A DNA stretch of 64,000 nt from Rallus limicola (taxonomy: Eukaryota > Chordata > Aves > Gruiformes > Rallidae), in the NCBI GenBank assembly GCA_022605955.1, contig JAKCOZ010000081.1, positions 1,116,001 through 1,180,000 on the forward strand, given 5' to 3'. This document shows, in pieces, positions 11,613 to 24,411 of the stretch (position 1 is its first letter; each line of letters starts with the position of its first letter). The position numbers were made by a program, and so were the translations under genes. The notes beneath the pieces are model-generated. The model searched no databases. It was given only the letters and a program-made list of their open reading frames with translations, and was not told the DNA's origin.

Positions 11613-14569
11613 AGTCACCATCCTCCTTAGAGCTCCAGTGTGGGTTTTTGGGGCTTTCCCTCATACACACAGAGGCAGAAACAAAAAGCAGCATCCAGTT
11701 TGATCACACTGTTTTGGTTTCTTTTCATAAGCCAAACAGTAAGACAGTAGTCTGACTCACCCACACACTCAAACACTTCCTGGGCATTCACCTCAGCTCC
11801 CCAGAACCCCAGTCTCCACTTCAAAGTCAGTAACAGCCCCCTCAGCCCGTGCTGGAGCACTATGCTAACACCACAGACTTTAAGCCTGGCCTCACAGAAC
11901 TCCAAGGCCAGCACTGCAGTTAATCCTCAGGCAAACTCTGAGGGGATTTTTTCAAGAGGTTATTCATGCTGTTACATGGGTTAGAGCAAGACAGCTACAA
12001 AGTCTCAACTAAGAATCACCTATCCCAACCTATCACTTGTAAAAACAACCCCAAAACTGACTCACCTGTATCACATCCCACCATTTATGTTCCTTCTATA
12101 TTATTCTCATCTACTTCCTTCCAAGGAAAGAATGTTTATCCCCACACAGGAAAGCAAGTATCCAAACACAACTATTTTTAATAGGTTTGGGGTGGGGGGT
12201 GTACCAGATATTTTGGGGGATCTACACAAGAGACTGTGAGCACATGGAGCCATCTGCCACCTGGCACGCTTCACAGGGCCTGCATTAAGGGCTGCTGTCC
12301 CAGGCCAGGGAGCAGCCAGCAGGGTTGCTCAGCAGAATTGAGGATGAGGAGTCATAACTTTGAACAGATAAGAGGTAAATCCAAATGTTTTCATTCCAAA
12401 AGTTCTGGTTCCACCAGTTCCTCAGGCTCCCAACTCAAGTCTCCCTCACACCATCCACAACCACTTGGGAGACTCTTTCTTTTAAGCCACTTTTTAATAT
12501 CTCATTTATTTTCCAGGTTTCACACAGTGCACCAAAACACAGGCCTCTCCCTTCTGAAAGCAACGGGAATGAGAGATGTTTCTTTCCAAGACAGGATACT
12601 CCTCCTCCTACAAAGTGCTTCCCAGGGGACTTTTCCTTTCAGCAGCTATAGCCAGGAGTTCACAAGTTGCTTTTTCAAACACTGCTGAACCACCAAAATC
12701 CACTGCAGATACAGAAAAACTTTTCCAGGCAAGGATTCAGTAGTGCAGGGACCAGGATGCTAAGAGCTCGCCAGGTCTCCAGCTGAGTCAGTGAAAAAAC
12801 CCCAGTTTACCAGCACTTGGGGAGCACAAACAGCTACACCAAAAGGCCACAAGCATGCAGAGCTGCAGCACCTCTGACCCACACTGCTTCCCCACATGAC
12901 CTACCTGCCCTATAAAGGAAAAAGCAGTTTCACCCCTCTGTTCCCATCAAAAGCTGACAACCAGCAAACCTACAAGCCTCTCGTCCCCTTGGAGACTTCT
13001 CCCACCAAGCAGATGTATTTTGGGTTGCCCACAGCTGGAATCTAACCATGAGAAAGATGGCTACACAGCACATTTCACCAGAAGAACTTCCTTCAGCTTG
13101 CATCACAGGCAGGAGAAGAACTCAGCACATGTTTTATAGGCCTGCTGCACCTCACTTGGCCTGTGCATGCGTATCCAAGAGCTGCAGTCAATCCTAGGCC
13201 ATGCTCCATCCCACAAGGGGTTCCTCCAGGCCACCCAGGTTCTTCTCCCACATAGTCTGTGCTACCACCTCACACCTTTGGGGGCTGGAGTGAGCCCAGT
13301 GACACACAGACTCAATCCCTGGTGCTGGCAGCACCAGGTCAGAACACGCCAATGGATTATTCATCAACAATAACAACAAAAATAGCCTCTGTTTTCCTCT
13401 GTTACCAGTCTGTGTTAAAAAAAAAAAAGACCATGGCAGCTCCTCAGGTTTAGCTTGTATAGTTCCTAAGCTCCTAGAGCCATAAAGGCCTCAGAGATAC
13501 CACCCAAGGCAAACCTGTATTGCAAATTTACAGTCAAGGAAGAGAAAAAAAAAAAAAAATCACTATAGTTACTAGCTGAAGGACTGTTCCTGGTGCTCCT
13601 CTCAGCTCAGCATGCTGCAGAACCTATCAGAAACCATAGCTGAAAGATGGTCACAGATCTATTTTCTTGTGCACTGTGGGGACTTTTTACAAACCTGAAG
13701 GCACACAGCGTACGCAGAGTCCCCTTTCCATTTTAGGGTTCCTTCTGTAAAAGCCAGCACAGGTCCTCCCACTCAGCTCTCACACAGCAGCTACCCTCTC
13801 CTTTGCGATTACAAGATCAAAACAAAACCCTGTTTTGACTGAAATTGCAAAGGATGCTGCAGAGGAGCTGGGCCAGGGCTAAGGAGGCCAACATCTCTCT
13901 GAAGGTCGAGGCTAAGGTTACCAGAGCTGTTCACAACGTCCCTTACAGCCCAAACAAACAAAATGTAAAGCAATAATTAAAGCAGCAGTGCCGGTTACAA
14001 TTTAAAAAATACCACCAGCAGCTAGCTGCACTGCAAGGACTGTCCATGTAAAAGGTTTTATAACCCCTGCTGCTCATTTTTAGCTCTATAATTTTTTTAT
14101 TTTGAATACAGATGCAATTTGGATCAGTGGAAGCCCCACACAAACAGAAATCTCTCATCCCAGATCACAGCTAGCTCTACGCAGCCTACCTATGTGTGTG
14201 ACATATCTACAAGGAATTTACCCTGGTGTTTTACTCCTCTCTACCTATGGCAGGAGAGGAAGCAGCCAGCTGAAGAAAGTTAGAGTGAAGACCACTGCTT
14301 TTGTTATTTACAGCATCTTGTGCACCAAAACACTTGGAAATTTTGTTGGTTGGGGTTTTTTTTTTTTAACCTCCCAGTTTAGGGAAGATGGGAAACAATT
14401 AACTTCTGAAATCCCCTCAATTTCTAAAGCATTTAAAATAAAACAACCGAAAAAGACCAAAGAAATCCAAAACAAACACCAAAGCAAATCCAGCAAAGCC
14501 GCATACGGCTTACACACGGGTAGACCTGACATGTCAGCTTGCAGACGCCACCGGCTTGCGAGTCTGTCA

Positions 14570-15029
<460 letters not shown>

Positions 15030-15604
15030 CTGCAAAACCACAGGGAGGGGGGGGGGACAACGGGAGGGGAAAGGCGGTTACCCCCACGGCCCGGCCTGGG
15101 CCGCCGCAGCTCCCTCAGGGGTAGCCCGGCCTGACAGGGCCCCCCGGCCGGTACCTCTCTGCGGGCGGGGGGCTCCTCCATGCACCCCGCAGCGGCGCCC
15201 AGGGGCCGGCCTGTCGCAGCCCCACCGGCTGTCCGCGGCGGGTCACGGCGGGGGCCGCCTGCCGGCAGGGCCCGGGGCCCGCATCGCCGCTTGGCGGAGC
15301 TCCCGGCGGCCACCGAACCCGTCAGGGACCGACCCCGCCGCCGCCGCCCCCCGCCGGCCCCATCCGACCAGGAAATGGGCTGTCACAGGAAGTCCCGGCC
15401 GCCGGCGGGAGCACCGCCCCCGCGCCGCCGCCAGCCCGGAGGACCCGACTGGCCCGACGGCCCCAGGATGCTGTGCGCCCCCCTAAAGCGGTGAAGCCCC
15501 CCGGAAGCACGGCGCCCGCTGCACAGATCGGCGGGGGGGCGAATGTTCCTTGGGGGAGGAGGGGGGGGGATAGGTGGAATGGCGGCAGCCGGCCCTGCCG
15601 CGCG

Positions 15605-15623
15605 GCACGCTGGGAGTTGTAGT
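15605..15623 (-). promoter_or_regulatory. ZNF143/THAP11 (SBS/Staf) site 1
   Basis: Read on the minus strand this is ACTACAACTCCCAGCGTGC. It matches the known SBS consensus ACTACAAYTCCCRGMRTGC at all or nearly all positions. It sits in the AAK1 CpG island. Binding in this species is inferred from the motif only. Confidence 0.75.
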
Positions 15624-15675
15624 TCCCTCGCCCCCTGCCCGGTAGTGGCGGCGGGCGATGCGCGGCGCGGTGAGG

Positions 15676-15695
15676 ACTACAACTCCCGGCATGCA
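15676..15695 (+). promoter_or_regulatory. ZNF143/THAP11 (SBS/Staf) site 2
   Basis: The plus strand reads ACTACAACTCCCGGCATGCA, again a near-perfect SBS consensus. It points away from site 1, with 52 bp between them. Divergent pairs of this element are typical of CpG-island promoters, often bidirectional ones. Confidence 0.75.
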
Positions 15696-15950
15696 GCGCG
15701 GCTCCGCCGGGAGCTGGGGAGAGGAGAAGAGAGGAGGGGGTGCGGGGCGTCATTTTGGCGGGGCCGTGAGGGGGCTGCGGGGAGGGACCCGGTAGCGGGG
15801 CGAGCCCCGCATACCAGCCGGCGGGGATAGGGACCCCCGGCGGGCCGAGGCAGGGTAACCGGGGCCCGTTTCTTCTCCCCGCTGGCAGGGATGGGCGGAA
15901 AAACCCTGTGAGCGAGGAGCCGCGGCCCGCACCGCACCTGACGGCGGCTG

Positions 15951-18900
15951 TTTACATTTATTGTCGAAATAAAAGTCTTACTGAAATATAAATACTTGAC
16001 AAATGTCACTTAAACTCGAGGTTTTTCTGTCATCATAATAATAACAAAAGCCCCCTGCTGTGACGCTAGCGCTGGAGCTGAGGTTCGGGCTTGCCTTGCC
16101 GCAGGCCCTGCCAGCGCTTGGATCCAGCACCTCAAGTGAAATGAAAACCCATGGCCAAGTGAAATGAAAAGCCCTCGGGCCCCGCAGAGCTCTAGGCCTC
16201 ATGGTTAGAGTGGCAAAACCCACACCTTAGATCTACCAGTAAAGCACAGCTCCCTTCTTCCTTCCCGCTCCTCTACCTCACACCATTTGCAGCAAGACGC
16301 TAATAAACAGCGATGCAACTTCTTGGTGAGCCAGAAGTCCTCAGGTCAGGCCTCAGAGAAGTTCAGTTCATCTTAAATCCCATAAAATTTCCTTTAAATG
16401 CACTTTGGGTTCTTTTCAGCCTTTTCTTCCCCTCAGAAATAAGGAAATATTTCCAGGCTAAGATACCCACAGCTGCTGGCTCCTCTCCTTTCCACACACA
16501 TTAATGAGGAAAGCCAGAGCTCAGATTTCAAACAGCACAAGGCAACAGGAAAATGATAAAACTTGGCTTTTCCAGCCTACGACCCGGAATACAGAAGCCC
16601 TGGAAACATGTGGCTGCCAGAGGACTGTCTCTGTGACCATGAAGAGGAACCCAGCGCACACTCGTGTTTTCCCTATGACTATTATTTCCTGTATTACAGT
16701 AATAACTACAGCCATCCTGCTGACAAGCTCCTGTCCCGAGCGGATAGGCTAGGCAGGCCCTGGTTACTGTGGATGGCAAAAAATATTTACCCTTTCCACA
16801 GCCCTTTGTCTTCTACATCACTTTTGGGCACAGATATTCAGCAATGCCAAAAAGAGTGGATCAGCACAGCACAAACAGATCTAATTCTTTCCCTCTTCCC
16901 CCACCCCCACCCCAATGTTTGAAGACTCAAGGTGCATTAGGGTCTCAGAATAAACAAGTAGAACTGCTGATGATAATACTTAGCATGTTGGATACACAGA
17001 TCTAAGTGCATCACTGTACAGTTGCTTTTCTGCTGAGCCATTGTGCCTCTTTGTTAGACCTCTTCCATCGTCCTCGTTCTCAGCAGTTCTTGTAGGTAAG
17101 GGTCTACAAGCCCACCAAGCTGACCTCAAAGCCCTCTTCACCATTCTCCCATAGTTGGTAGGGTGCTGCAGAGTGGCTCCTATGACCACCTCATTTCACG
17201 TACACACCTTAAATCCACACAACTGGAACTGCAGTCATTTCAGCCAGTCAGCCAACGCATGCGTGAAAGCAGGCCTTTTTCATTTTAACAGGCTTTAATC
17301 TTCATTAAACCTTGCTTGGTGTTGTTTGGGGTCTGTATGATGAGTTGCTGGCAGTCAGTGCTGAAAGTTCACTTGCCCTTCAAATTAAATACAAACCAGG
17401 TAAACCCTCTTTTTTTTTTTCTATCCATTTATTATTTTATTTAAAGTATGAAAGATCCCAGGCATCTGTTCAGACTGAGGTAAAACACCCAGTGCCAAGA
17501 GAGTCCAATAGGATTGGGGATTTCTGGGGACTCTGCAGAACTGAACAATTTCCAAGGAGATTGGGCATCTCTGTACAGCACAGGGAAATGACTCACTTCC
17601 AACTGAAGACAAAGCCTACTGCCGTGCAGAGAGCTTGCAGATGCACTGCTGAACATCCCAACCAGGCAGTGAGAAATACTTTTTTTTAAATGTACCTGGG
17701 AGCGCTGAGGTCTAAAGCAGGCAGACACCAGACCCACATGCTAATAGGGAGCCCGGATGTTCTGGCCACAGGCCCACAAACTCCATTGGAGACTGTTTTG
17801 GGGAGCAAAAGCGCAGCAGAAGCCGGTCCTCAGCTGCAGATGCTGGTGATATTATTTATTCCAGAAGGCATGAGGCTCGGCTGCACTGCTGCAATCCCAG
17901 TGACCTTCATAGGGATCAGAGTGAACCAAGCCTGGAAGCTTTAAGTGAAAAAGCTCAGCAGTGATTGCCAGCAGAGACGTGGTCCAGTACTTCTCCTGTG
18001 TTAGCCTGGAGACACTCCAGCTTGCTCACGGATTTGTCCCGCTGCTGGGAGGAACCTCAGTCCTACTAACACTGTCAATCTGAAACACCACATTTTAGCC
18101 GTTAAATCCCGTGACGCAAGTTTAAAATATTTGAGTCTTGATGATGTGGTCACAGAGCTGTTTGCCTGGGCATTGTCTCCCTGATCCCCAGTTCCCTTGT
18201 GCTGCTAAGCAAATACATTCGAATCATCCACAGGAAGAAGCACATTAATACATCTGCATCCTTCTTGATCAAACTTTCCAGACAGCTCTGCATTTTCTAA
18301 ATAAAAACAGACTTTTGGAAAGGTTTCGTGCCAGTGACTTAAAAGCGAGGGCACACTGACATCTCCTGGACATTTCCAGAAGTGGAAACAAGGTAGAAAG
18401 CCTGCCCAGCTTTCTGTGCTTGGCTGTACATAACTATCCAGGGGTAACAAAGCAATGGTCATATTTTCCTGCATTCAGTGCATAAAAAAGCCTTCTCATC
18501 CAGTTATTTTTATCTGGATGAGGTTTTTCCCTTCACCACACACATTTGCTGTAAAAATTTCCACCAATCTTCTTACCAGCTAAGAAGTATTATAGCTCTG
18601 ATTCTATCCATCTCTCTTTCTGCCCATGTGTTCCGGAATCCAAGGGTTTCTTGTAAGTGCATAGTCATGGCCCACAAACCACGAATCGACCAAAAAACCC
18701 ATCACTTTTCTTCACCACCCCTAAAGAAAGGTCAACTCTGAAGCACATTGTCATCTAACTAGCAGTTCAGCTAGGTTCAGAGTTCTGCTAGGGAGCAAAA
18801 AGAAGATTCCAAAACTCCTATCTATATTTTACCTGTTTAAAACCCAAGTTTCCACCTCTTACGTGCTCCTGTTTGCCCTGACAGACTTATTCACAGCTAC

Positions 18901-19380
18901 ACACCCTACATGTAGAAGCCAACACCTTCTGTCAGTGGCAATGGTTGCTATGGCCTATGGATGGAGCAGGCACACGTGCCAGTAACCGAGCTGATGGAGA
19001 TCTCCCTGTTCCTGCTTGTTTGATGCAATGTTATGCATAGCGCTGATCGATGCTGCCTGCAGCAATGGATTGACCAGCGAGTCAAAAAGAGCCGTGTTTT
19101 CTCAAGGAGCATGACTTTGCACTGCTAATATATGAGCCTGTTTAAAGCAGGTATTTGTTGATGACTTATGAGAAATTTGAGAGGGGGTTATCAGCCATTT
19201 CAAGTGTGGGGGTCCTGAGGGTATTTTCACTGCTCCAAGCAGTCTCATCTGGGTACCCTTTGCTCATTGGCCATGACTTCCATTTAACCCCAGGCCCAGG
19301 AGGCTGTCTTTTATCTTTTGGCTTTGCTGGGTGGGCTCTGGACTTGTGTTGTAAGTGGGGCTTTCCTTAGCATTTCACAG
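15951..19380. other. AAK1-ANXA4 intergenic DNA, no gene seen
   Basis: This is largely unique sequence with ordinary base composition. No exon with family resemblance, no CR1 copy and no RNA gene was recognised. An AATAAA occurs on each strand within 20 bp near 15957-15973, just past the CpG island, but nothing upstream of either suggests a gene end. Confidence 0.55.
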
Positions 19381-19387
19381 AATCACC

Positions 19388-19950
19388 AGGGGAGGGAGGG
19401 GAGGGGAGGGGAGGGGAGGGGAGGGGAGGGGAGGGGAGGGAGGGGAGGGAGGGGGAGGGGAGGGGAGGGGAGGGGGAGAGGAGAGGAGAGGAGAGGAGAG
19501 GAGAGGAGAGGAGAGAGAGGAGAGGAGAGGAGAGGAGAGGAGAGGAGAGGAGAGGAGAGGAGAGGAGAGGAGAGGAGAGGAGAGGAGAGGAGAGGAGAGG
19601 AGAGGAGAGGAGAGGAGAGGAGAGGGAGAGGAGAGGAGAGGAGAGGAGAGGAGAGGAGAGGAGAGGGGAGAGGAGAGGAGAGGAGAGGAGAGGAGAGGAG
19701 AGGAGAGGAGAGGAAGGAGAGGAGAGGAGAGGAGAGAGAGGAGAGAGGAGAGGAGAGGAGAGGAGAGGAGAGGAGAGGAGGAGGAGAGGAGAGGAGGGAG
19801 AGGAGAGGAGAGGAGAGGAGAGGAGAGGAAGGAGAGGAGGGAGGAGAGGAGGAGGAGAGGAGAGCGAGGACGGAGAGGCCGAGGAGAAAAAAAAGGGAAG
19901 GCCAAGGCAGGGGAAGGGAAGGGCCGGGAAGGGACGGGAAGGGAAGGGGA
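19388..19950 (+). repeat. 560-bp polypurine tract: (GGGGA)n then (GAGGA)n
   Basis: The plus strand is almost pure purine. It begins as about 90 bp of GGGGA/GGGA repeats (19388-19475), continues as about 390 bp of GAGAGGAGAGG repeats, and decays into GGAAGGGAAGG to 19950. It is a simple repeat with G-quadruplex potential at its 5' end and triplex (H-DNA) potential throughout. The long Glu/Arg/Gly frames (plus) and Ser/Leu/Pro frames (minus) across it are translations of the repeat, not genes. A CACAGAATCAC immediately before it may be the tail of a CR1 copy. Confidence 0.95.
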
Positions 19951-22296
19951 AAATAAATGAAATGGAGAAACACAGGAGTTCTGCAGGTGGTGGATTCAAC
20001 TGAGTGGGTGTGGGCCCAGGCCGCAGCCAGCTGATGTGAGGGGCCGGGATGAGACTGGGAACTTGATCAGGGGTAGGAAAGGGAAGAGTTTCTCCTGAGT
20101 GGCTGCTGGTACCATGGACTGGCTGCACTGAGTCCTTCGTGGGTTGAGCGCCAGATCTTCCAAGGAAAGAAGACTCCTGAAAAGGAGAGTAGCTTGATGG
20201 CTGCTTCTTGCCTTCCCTTGGCTGCTCCCCCATCAGCAGGGAGCCAGGAGATGCTGGCTGCCCGCTCTGGGCTTGCTTTTGGGAGACTGAGCTGCAGTGG
20301 GAAGCTATAATAAGCCAGCTGCACAGCCGTGCTCCCTGACACACAGCCTGCCTTCATCTCAGCTGCTAAATTTAGATCTCTGCCAGCAAAAGAGCATGTG
20401 CAGAGGCACAGGGATGAGATCTCACTATGGTATGAGCTGTAAGAAAGAACATGAGAGGGTTGAATTACTCCTTAGAACCACTTTTGGCACCAGAGGAGAC
20501 CAAAGTCCCTGAGGATAAACACAGGGAAGACAAAATCTATATTCTTGCAAGGCTGATTTCCCTCAGAAACCTGACCCTGGCAGTGTTGTGTCGGTGTAAA
20601 GCTGAAATCCCTTTGCCTGAGGCGTTTTGGCTTTAGGGTGGTGCCATTTCTTAGGGCAAGGAATCCCCTTGATGAAAAGACTCTCATTCCTACAGAATGG
20701 CGAGGCAGAGTTCTCAGACAAGGGGGGGAAGAGGCTGAAGACCTGGGGAGGGGTTGTGGGAGCAAAGGAGACACAGTCTGGGTAAGAGACTCCACCCCCC
20801 CAGGATGGGGGAGGAACAGGAGTTGTTCGGTGCTGCTCCACGCTGTCGTCCCCCTCGCTCCCCCCTTGGGTATACCCTTTTTACACCGCAGCGTGAAGCC
20901 AGACCTCAGCCTCTGCCTGCAGCCAGAGCCCCCTCCGTTCCCAGGGGCTGTTTACAGGGGGGGTGTGGGGAGCAGGGAAGCCATCCCAGCCTGCCAGGCC
21001 ACCTCCACTTGCAAAGGCATGAGCGTAACCCAAATGTGCACCTCCTACACGTGCGTGGGGGTGCATGGGGCTCGTCTGTCCCTGCTCTGGATTCCACCCG
21101 AGCCATTCCGGAAGGGCAGAGGAGGGGAGCAGGGCTGGATCGCCTTCCCATCAGGCAGAGAAGCTGTTTGCCCGCAGAGTCCCTCCCTGCTCCAGGGCGG
21201 GGACTTCTGCTGTCCGGGACAAGGCGAGCAAAGCTCTCCCCATCCTTGCAGGCACCCGCTTTGGGACAGCAGGTGAGTGCCAGAATGGGAGTGTGGGGGG
21301 TCCCCTTTGGCGTGGGGAAGGGGTTGAACAGCTGGAGGTGCCTGGGAGGATGCCATGAACCATCCCAGCCCGCAGCGGGCTGGTTGTGCAGCTGTGTGGG
21401 GCAGCACTTGGCTGGCTGGCTGCTTCCTCAGGGGGAGGAAGGGGGGGGGCACGATGCCAAGACATTAGGGCACTGGGGGCAGCCATGGAGGGCACAGAGC
21501 TGGGGTGAGGGAGGACGGGAAGGCGGGGCAGTGGGAAGGGGGAAGATGGCTGACTCTTCCCAGGCACAGGGAGCACAGGTTTTGCTTCCTGTTTCTGCCA
21601 TGAACAAGCTGTCACGTCCTGTCTGCGGGATGCTGGCGCATGGGGGGCATGGCAGGGGGCCGGCAAAGGGCTTTGGGTGGGTGCACGGGCTGCAGTGAGG
21701 AGCAGAAGGCTCTGCTACCTCCTTACTCTATTCCTTTTGAGGGCAGCGGCCAGACAAATGTCATCGTGTGGGAGGTGCTGGGATGTTTCCCAGCAAATGG
21801 GAGATCCTTTCCTGAGGTGGGATCAGGGTTGGCGACACTGCTAAGACCCCTAGACCCACCATGGGTGCCGTTGAAGCACATCCAGCTGCAGAGGGCAAGG
21901 GAGGCACCCAGCAAACAGCTGGTGGTGGTGGAGCCATGGAAAAGCTGAGCACAGGGTGTGTGTTCAGCAAACGGAATGTCAGAACCAGTCAGACTAGTCC
22001 AGCTTTGCTTTACAAGGGGAGGGGTCACGGCTTTCCACTCTGCATCCCAGCAGTGTGTCCCTGAGCTCAGCCTCGGGGACGGGGGGGGGGGGGGAAACAA
22101 CCTGTTTCTCTCCCCTTCTGCTGCTGGGAGCTGCCTGTGCTCTGTGCAGTCACAGAAACTTGGCTCAGAGCAAGTCTAGGTTGGAGCTGGCTGGCACACA
22201 CACAGGAGTTCCAGCTGTTTTCTAATAGACAGACGTTATTTTGGATTCCTTGATGTGGGCTTACACCAGCCTGGTTAGCTGATGAAGCCTGGCAGG
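19951..22296. other. Intergenic DNA, GC-rich in part; possible ANXA4 first exon
   Basis: No coding exon was recognised. The 20.7-21.7 kb part is GC-rich and has a GGGCGGGG box near 21196. A strong donor consensus, GACAGCAG/GTGAGTG, occurs with its exon end at 21272. ANXA4 needs an untranslated exon upstream of 26261, and this is one candidate for it, on position alone. A 14-base G run lies at 22081-22094. Confidence 0.3.
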
Positions 22297-22485
22297 AGAT
22301 CACAGAATCCCAGCCTGGTCTGGGTTGGAAGGGACCCCAAGGATCCCAGAGCTCCAACCCCCTGCACAGGCAGGGACACCAACCTCCAGGCCTGGAGCTA
22401 CACAAGGTTGCCCAGGGCCCCAGCCAACCTGGCCTTGAACACCCCCAGGGATGGGGCACCCACCCCCTCTGGTCATCCATGGAAA
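22297..22485 (-). mobile_element. CR1 LINE 3' fragment
   Basis: The left end reads CACAGAATCCCAGCCTGGTC..GGTTGGAAGGGACCCCAAGG, a CR1 terminus in reverse orientation. It is the same subfamily as 24078-24270 (opposite strand, 1.8 kb away) and 40686-41258. Confidence 0.88.
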
Positions 22486-23108
22486 CAAACCTGAATAATG
22501 GGAGGATTGCCTCAAAAAGCTGTACTGTGTCATCTGGCCACAGTATTTTGAGCCTGTTTTAAGCCAGGTTTACTGTATCAGCAGTCTTGGGCCCTTATTG
22601 TGGGATGAAGCAAATCAGATCAGGACAGGAATTAGCCAGGGCACCTTCCTGCTTGCCAGACTCTTTGCCTGCAGACCTTCATTCTTCCAAACATGGGGTT
22701 GGGCATCACTCCTACCCTGAAGCTGTTCTAACCATCTGAGCTGCGGGCCAGGACTTGTGTTAAGCTGCAGAGAGCTGGCAAAGTGTGGGATGATGACTGT
22801 AACTTTAAAGTTAAACCCTGTTTAAGGCTCAACGTTTACAGAACATCCCAGGGTGATAAGCAGCTGAGATGCCAGGCACTCACTCAGCCATAAAGTTCCT
22901 AAACATCCCCCTTTGGAATAAGTTCTGAGGCAATCCTGAAGGTGAATAACATCAGGGGATCCTGAGACAGCTGAGACACAGGATGGAGTGAAGTGGAGGC
23001 GCCGCTGCCAAACTCCATGGTAACATGGAACTTGAGGGTTAAGATGGAACTGAGAAGTTGCATCCCTGCTGTCCCTGGCCCATGACCTGCCATGTATTTG
23101 ACAAAATG
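22486..23108. other. Intergenic DNA between CR1 and LTR, nothing recognised
   Basis: This is unique-looking sequence. No exon, RNA gene or repeat family was identified by eye. Confidence 0.5.
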
Positions 23109-23780
23109 CTGTCCTTTTGGGGAATTATGCTCATTATAATGTCATTATAATACGGAAACACCCCTCCATCTCAAAGGCTACCTGCCTCCAAGGTGCAACC
23201 ACCCCCCACTGAGCAAGCGCCCAGAATTTCATTAAGCTGTGCCTTGAAACACAAGGTGAGAGATTACACCAATCCCAATAAAGGGATTAGAGTCCCTCAA
23301 ACTCCACCCTAAAGATAAGAAATGACATAAGGAGAGCCCAAACTCTGAGATGTGTCAGGGAAGACACCACCCTGTCAGGGAAGACACCCTTGCCCCTCAC
23401 CCTGATCCCTGGGACCAGTCGGCGGGCTGAGCCTCTCTTCCCCCGGTCAGGACACCTTTGGGTAAGGTTTCAACACTTGGTCATGCCAAGTGCCTCCCTG
23501 GGGAGCTCAGAAATCTCTACAGAGTTACTGCACATCTCTTAATGTGTTGGTAGTTCAGACCTTTAGTATTTACTCATGTTTTGCAGACAGTGAATTTACC
23601 ACTGGCAATCCAAAGATAATCTGTGTGTCTGTCACTAGAATAAAATCCTCTTTCACTGGAGCCCGTGGTGGTAGTGCTCATGGAACACGACCCACCTCCT
23701 TTGAGGTGGCCATGGTAGGTCAAGGAACGTGACTGGGTTGATGGAGTCTTTTGTTATTTGTGAATCTGAATCGTGACAGT
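23109..23780 (+). mobile_element. Probable solo LTR of an avian endogenous retrovirus
   Basis: The stretch runs from a TGTCC start to a GTGACA end, so it has TG...CA termini. Within it are AGAATAAAATCC with AATAAA at 23639-23644 and a U5-like tail. Blocks such as GGGATTAGAGTCCCTC, GTGTCAGGGAAGACACC (partly duplicated at 23355 and 23376) and GGAACACGACCCACCTCC resemble an LTR common in bird genomes as I recall it. No viral coding sequence lies beside it. I could not confirm a target-site duplication, so the ends are approximate. Confidence 0.5.
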
Positions 23781-24077
23781 TCAGTGCAGGGAACGCGACC
23801 GGGCTCACAGTGACTAATTGTGCACAAAGCTGAGCAATCCCTCTCCCTCTGTACTAGCAAAGGGGGTGGCTGTGAGGGTTGTGTTCACTGAGTGTCCCAG
23901 CCTGAGCAGATCATGGAGACACCTTCACCTCTGAAAGGGAGGAAGATGGTTACAGGGGCAGGGACCATTGCTGGAAGGCCTGGTTGAACTGACAAAAGGT
24001 TTCCACCTGTAGCTGCAGTGGGTTGTTTCTTGTGGCACCACACTCAGAGATGTGCTGGGACCAAAGCAGCGTTGGCA

Positions 24078-24270
24078 GATGGCCCAGAGAGGGGGTGGGT
24101 GCCTCATCCCTGGGGGTGTTCAAGGCCAGGTTGGCTGGGGCCCTGGGCAACCTTGTGTAGCTCCAGGCCTGGAGGTTGGTGTCCCTGCCTCTGGCAGGGG
24201 GTTGGAGCTCTGTGACCCTTGGGGTCCCTTCCAACCCAGACCAGGCTGGGGTTCCATGATTCTCTGATGG
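24078..24270 (+). mobile_element. CR1 LINE 3' fragment
   Basis: This is a sense-orientation CR1 terminus (GTTCAAGGCCAGGTTGGC ... GGGTCCCTTCCAACCC ... CATGATTCTCTGATG). It is the inverted partner of 22297-22485. Confidence 0.88.
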
Positions 24271-24411
24271 CACAGTGGGGTTTGTGCTGCTGTCTTTTGC
24301 AGTGCTCTGCTCTTTCTATTCCCAGCAACACTTAAGCTGGATGAAGAAATTGGAATCTTGCAGTCAATACGCAATGTGATGTTTCTGTTGCAGTGTGATG
24401 TTGCAGGAGCA

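Larger units (their letters stand above)
15030..15950. promoter_or_regulatory. CpG-island promoter of AAK1, possibly bidirectional
   Basis: This is the most CpG-dense stretch of the window, very GC-rich and ending sharply in AT-rich DNA at about 15955. It lies immediately upstream of the AAK1 start-codon exon, so it is taken as the AAK1 promoter region. It contains two ZNF143/THAP11-type motifs in divergent orientation (15605-15623 and 15676-15695), GC boxes and a TTTTGGCGGG E2F-like site near 15753. No TATA box is evident. A divergent plus-strand transcript is possible, but no coding exon was found there. Confidence 0.75.

Noticed and set aside
15955..15975. AATAAA on both strands next to the CpG island, considered as a gene end
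   Set aside because: No exon or 3'UTR-like sequence leads into either signal. They are likely coincidental in an AT-rich patch.
19318..20344. Very long open frames rich in Glu/Arg/Gly (plus) and Ser/Leu/Pro (minus)
   Set aside because: They are direct translations of the GGGGA/GAGGA simple repeat. All frames remain open because of the period and there is no independent coding signal.
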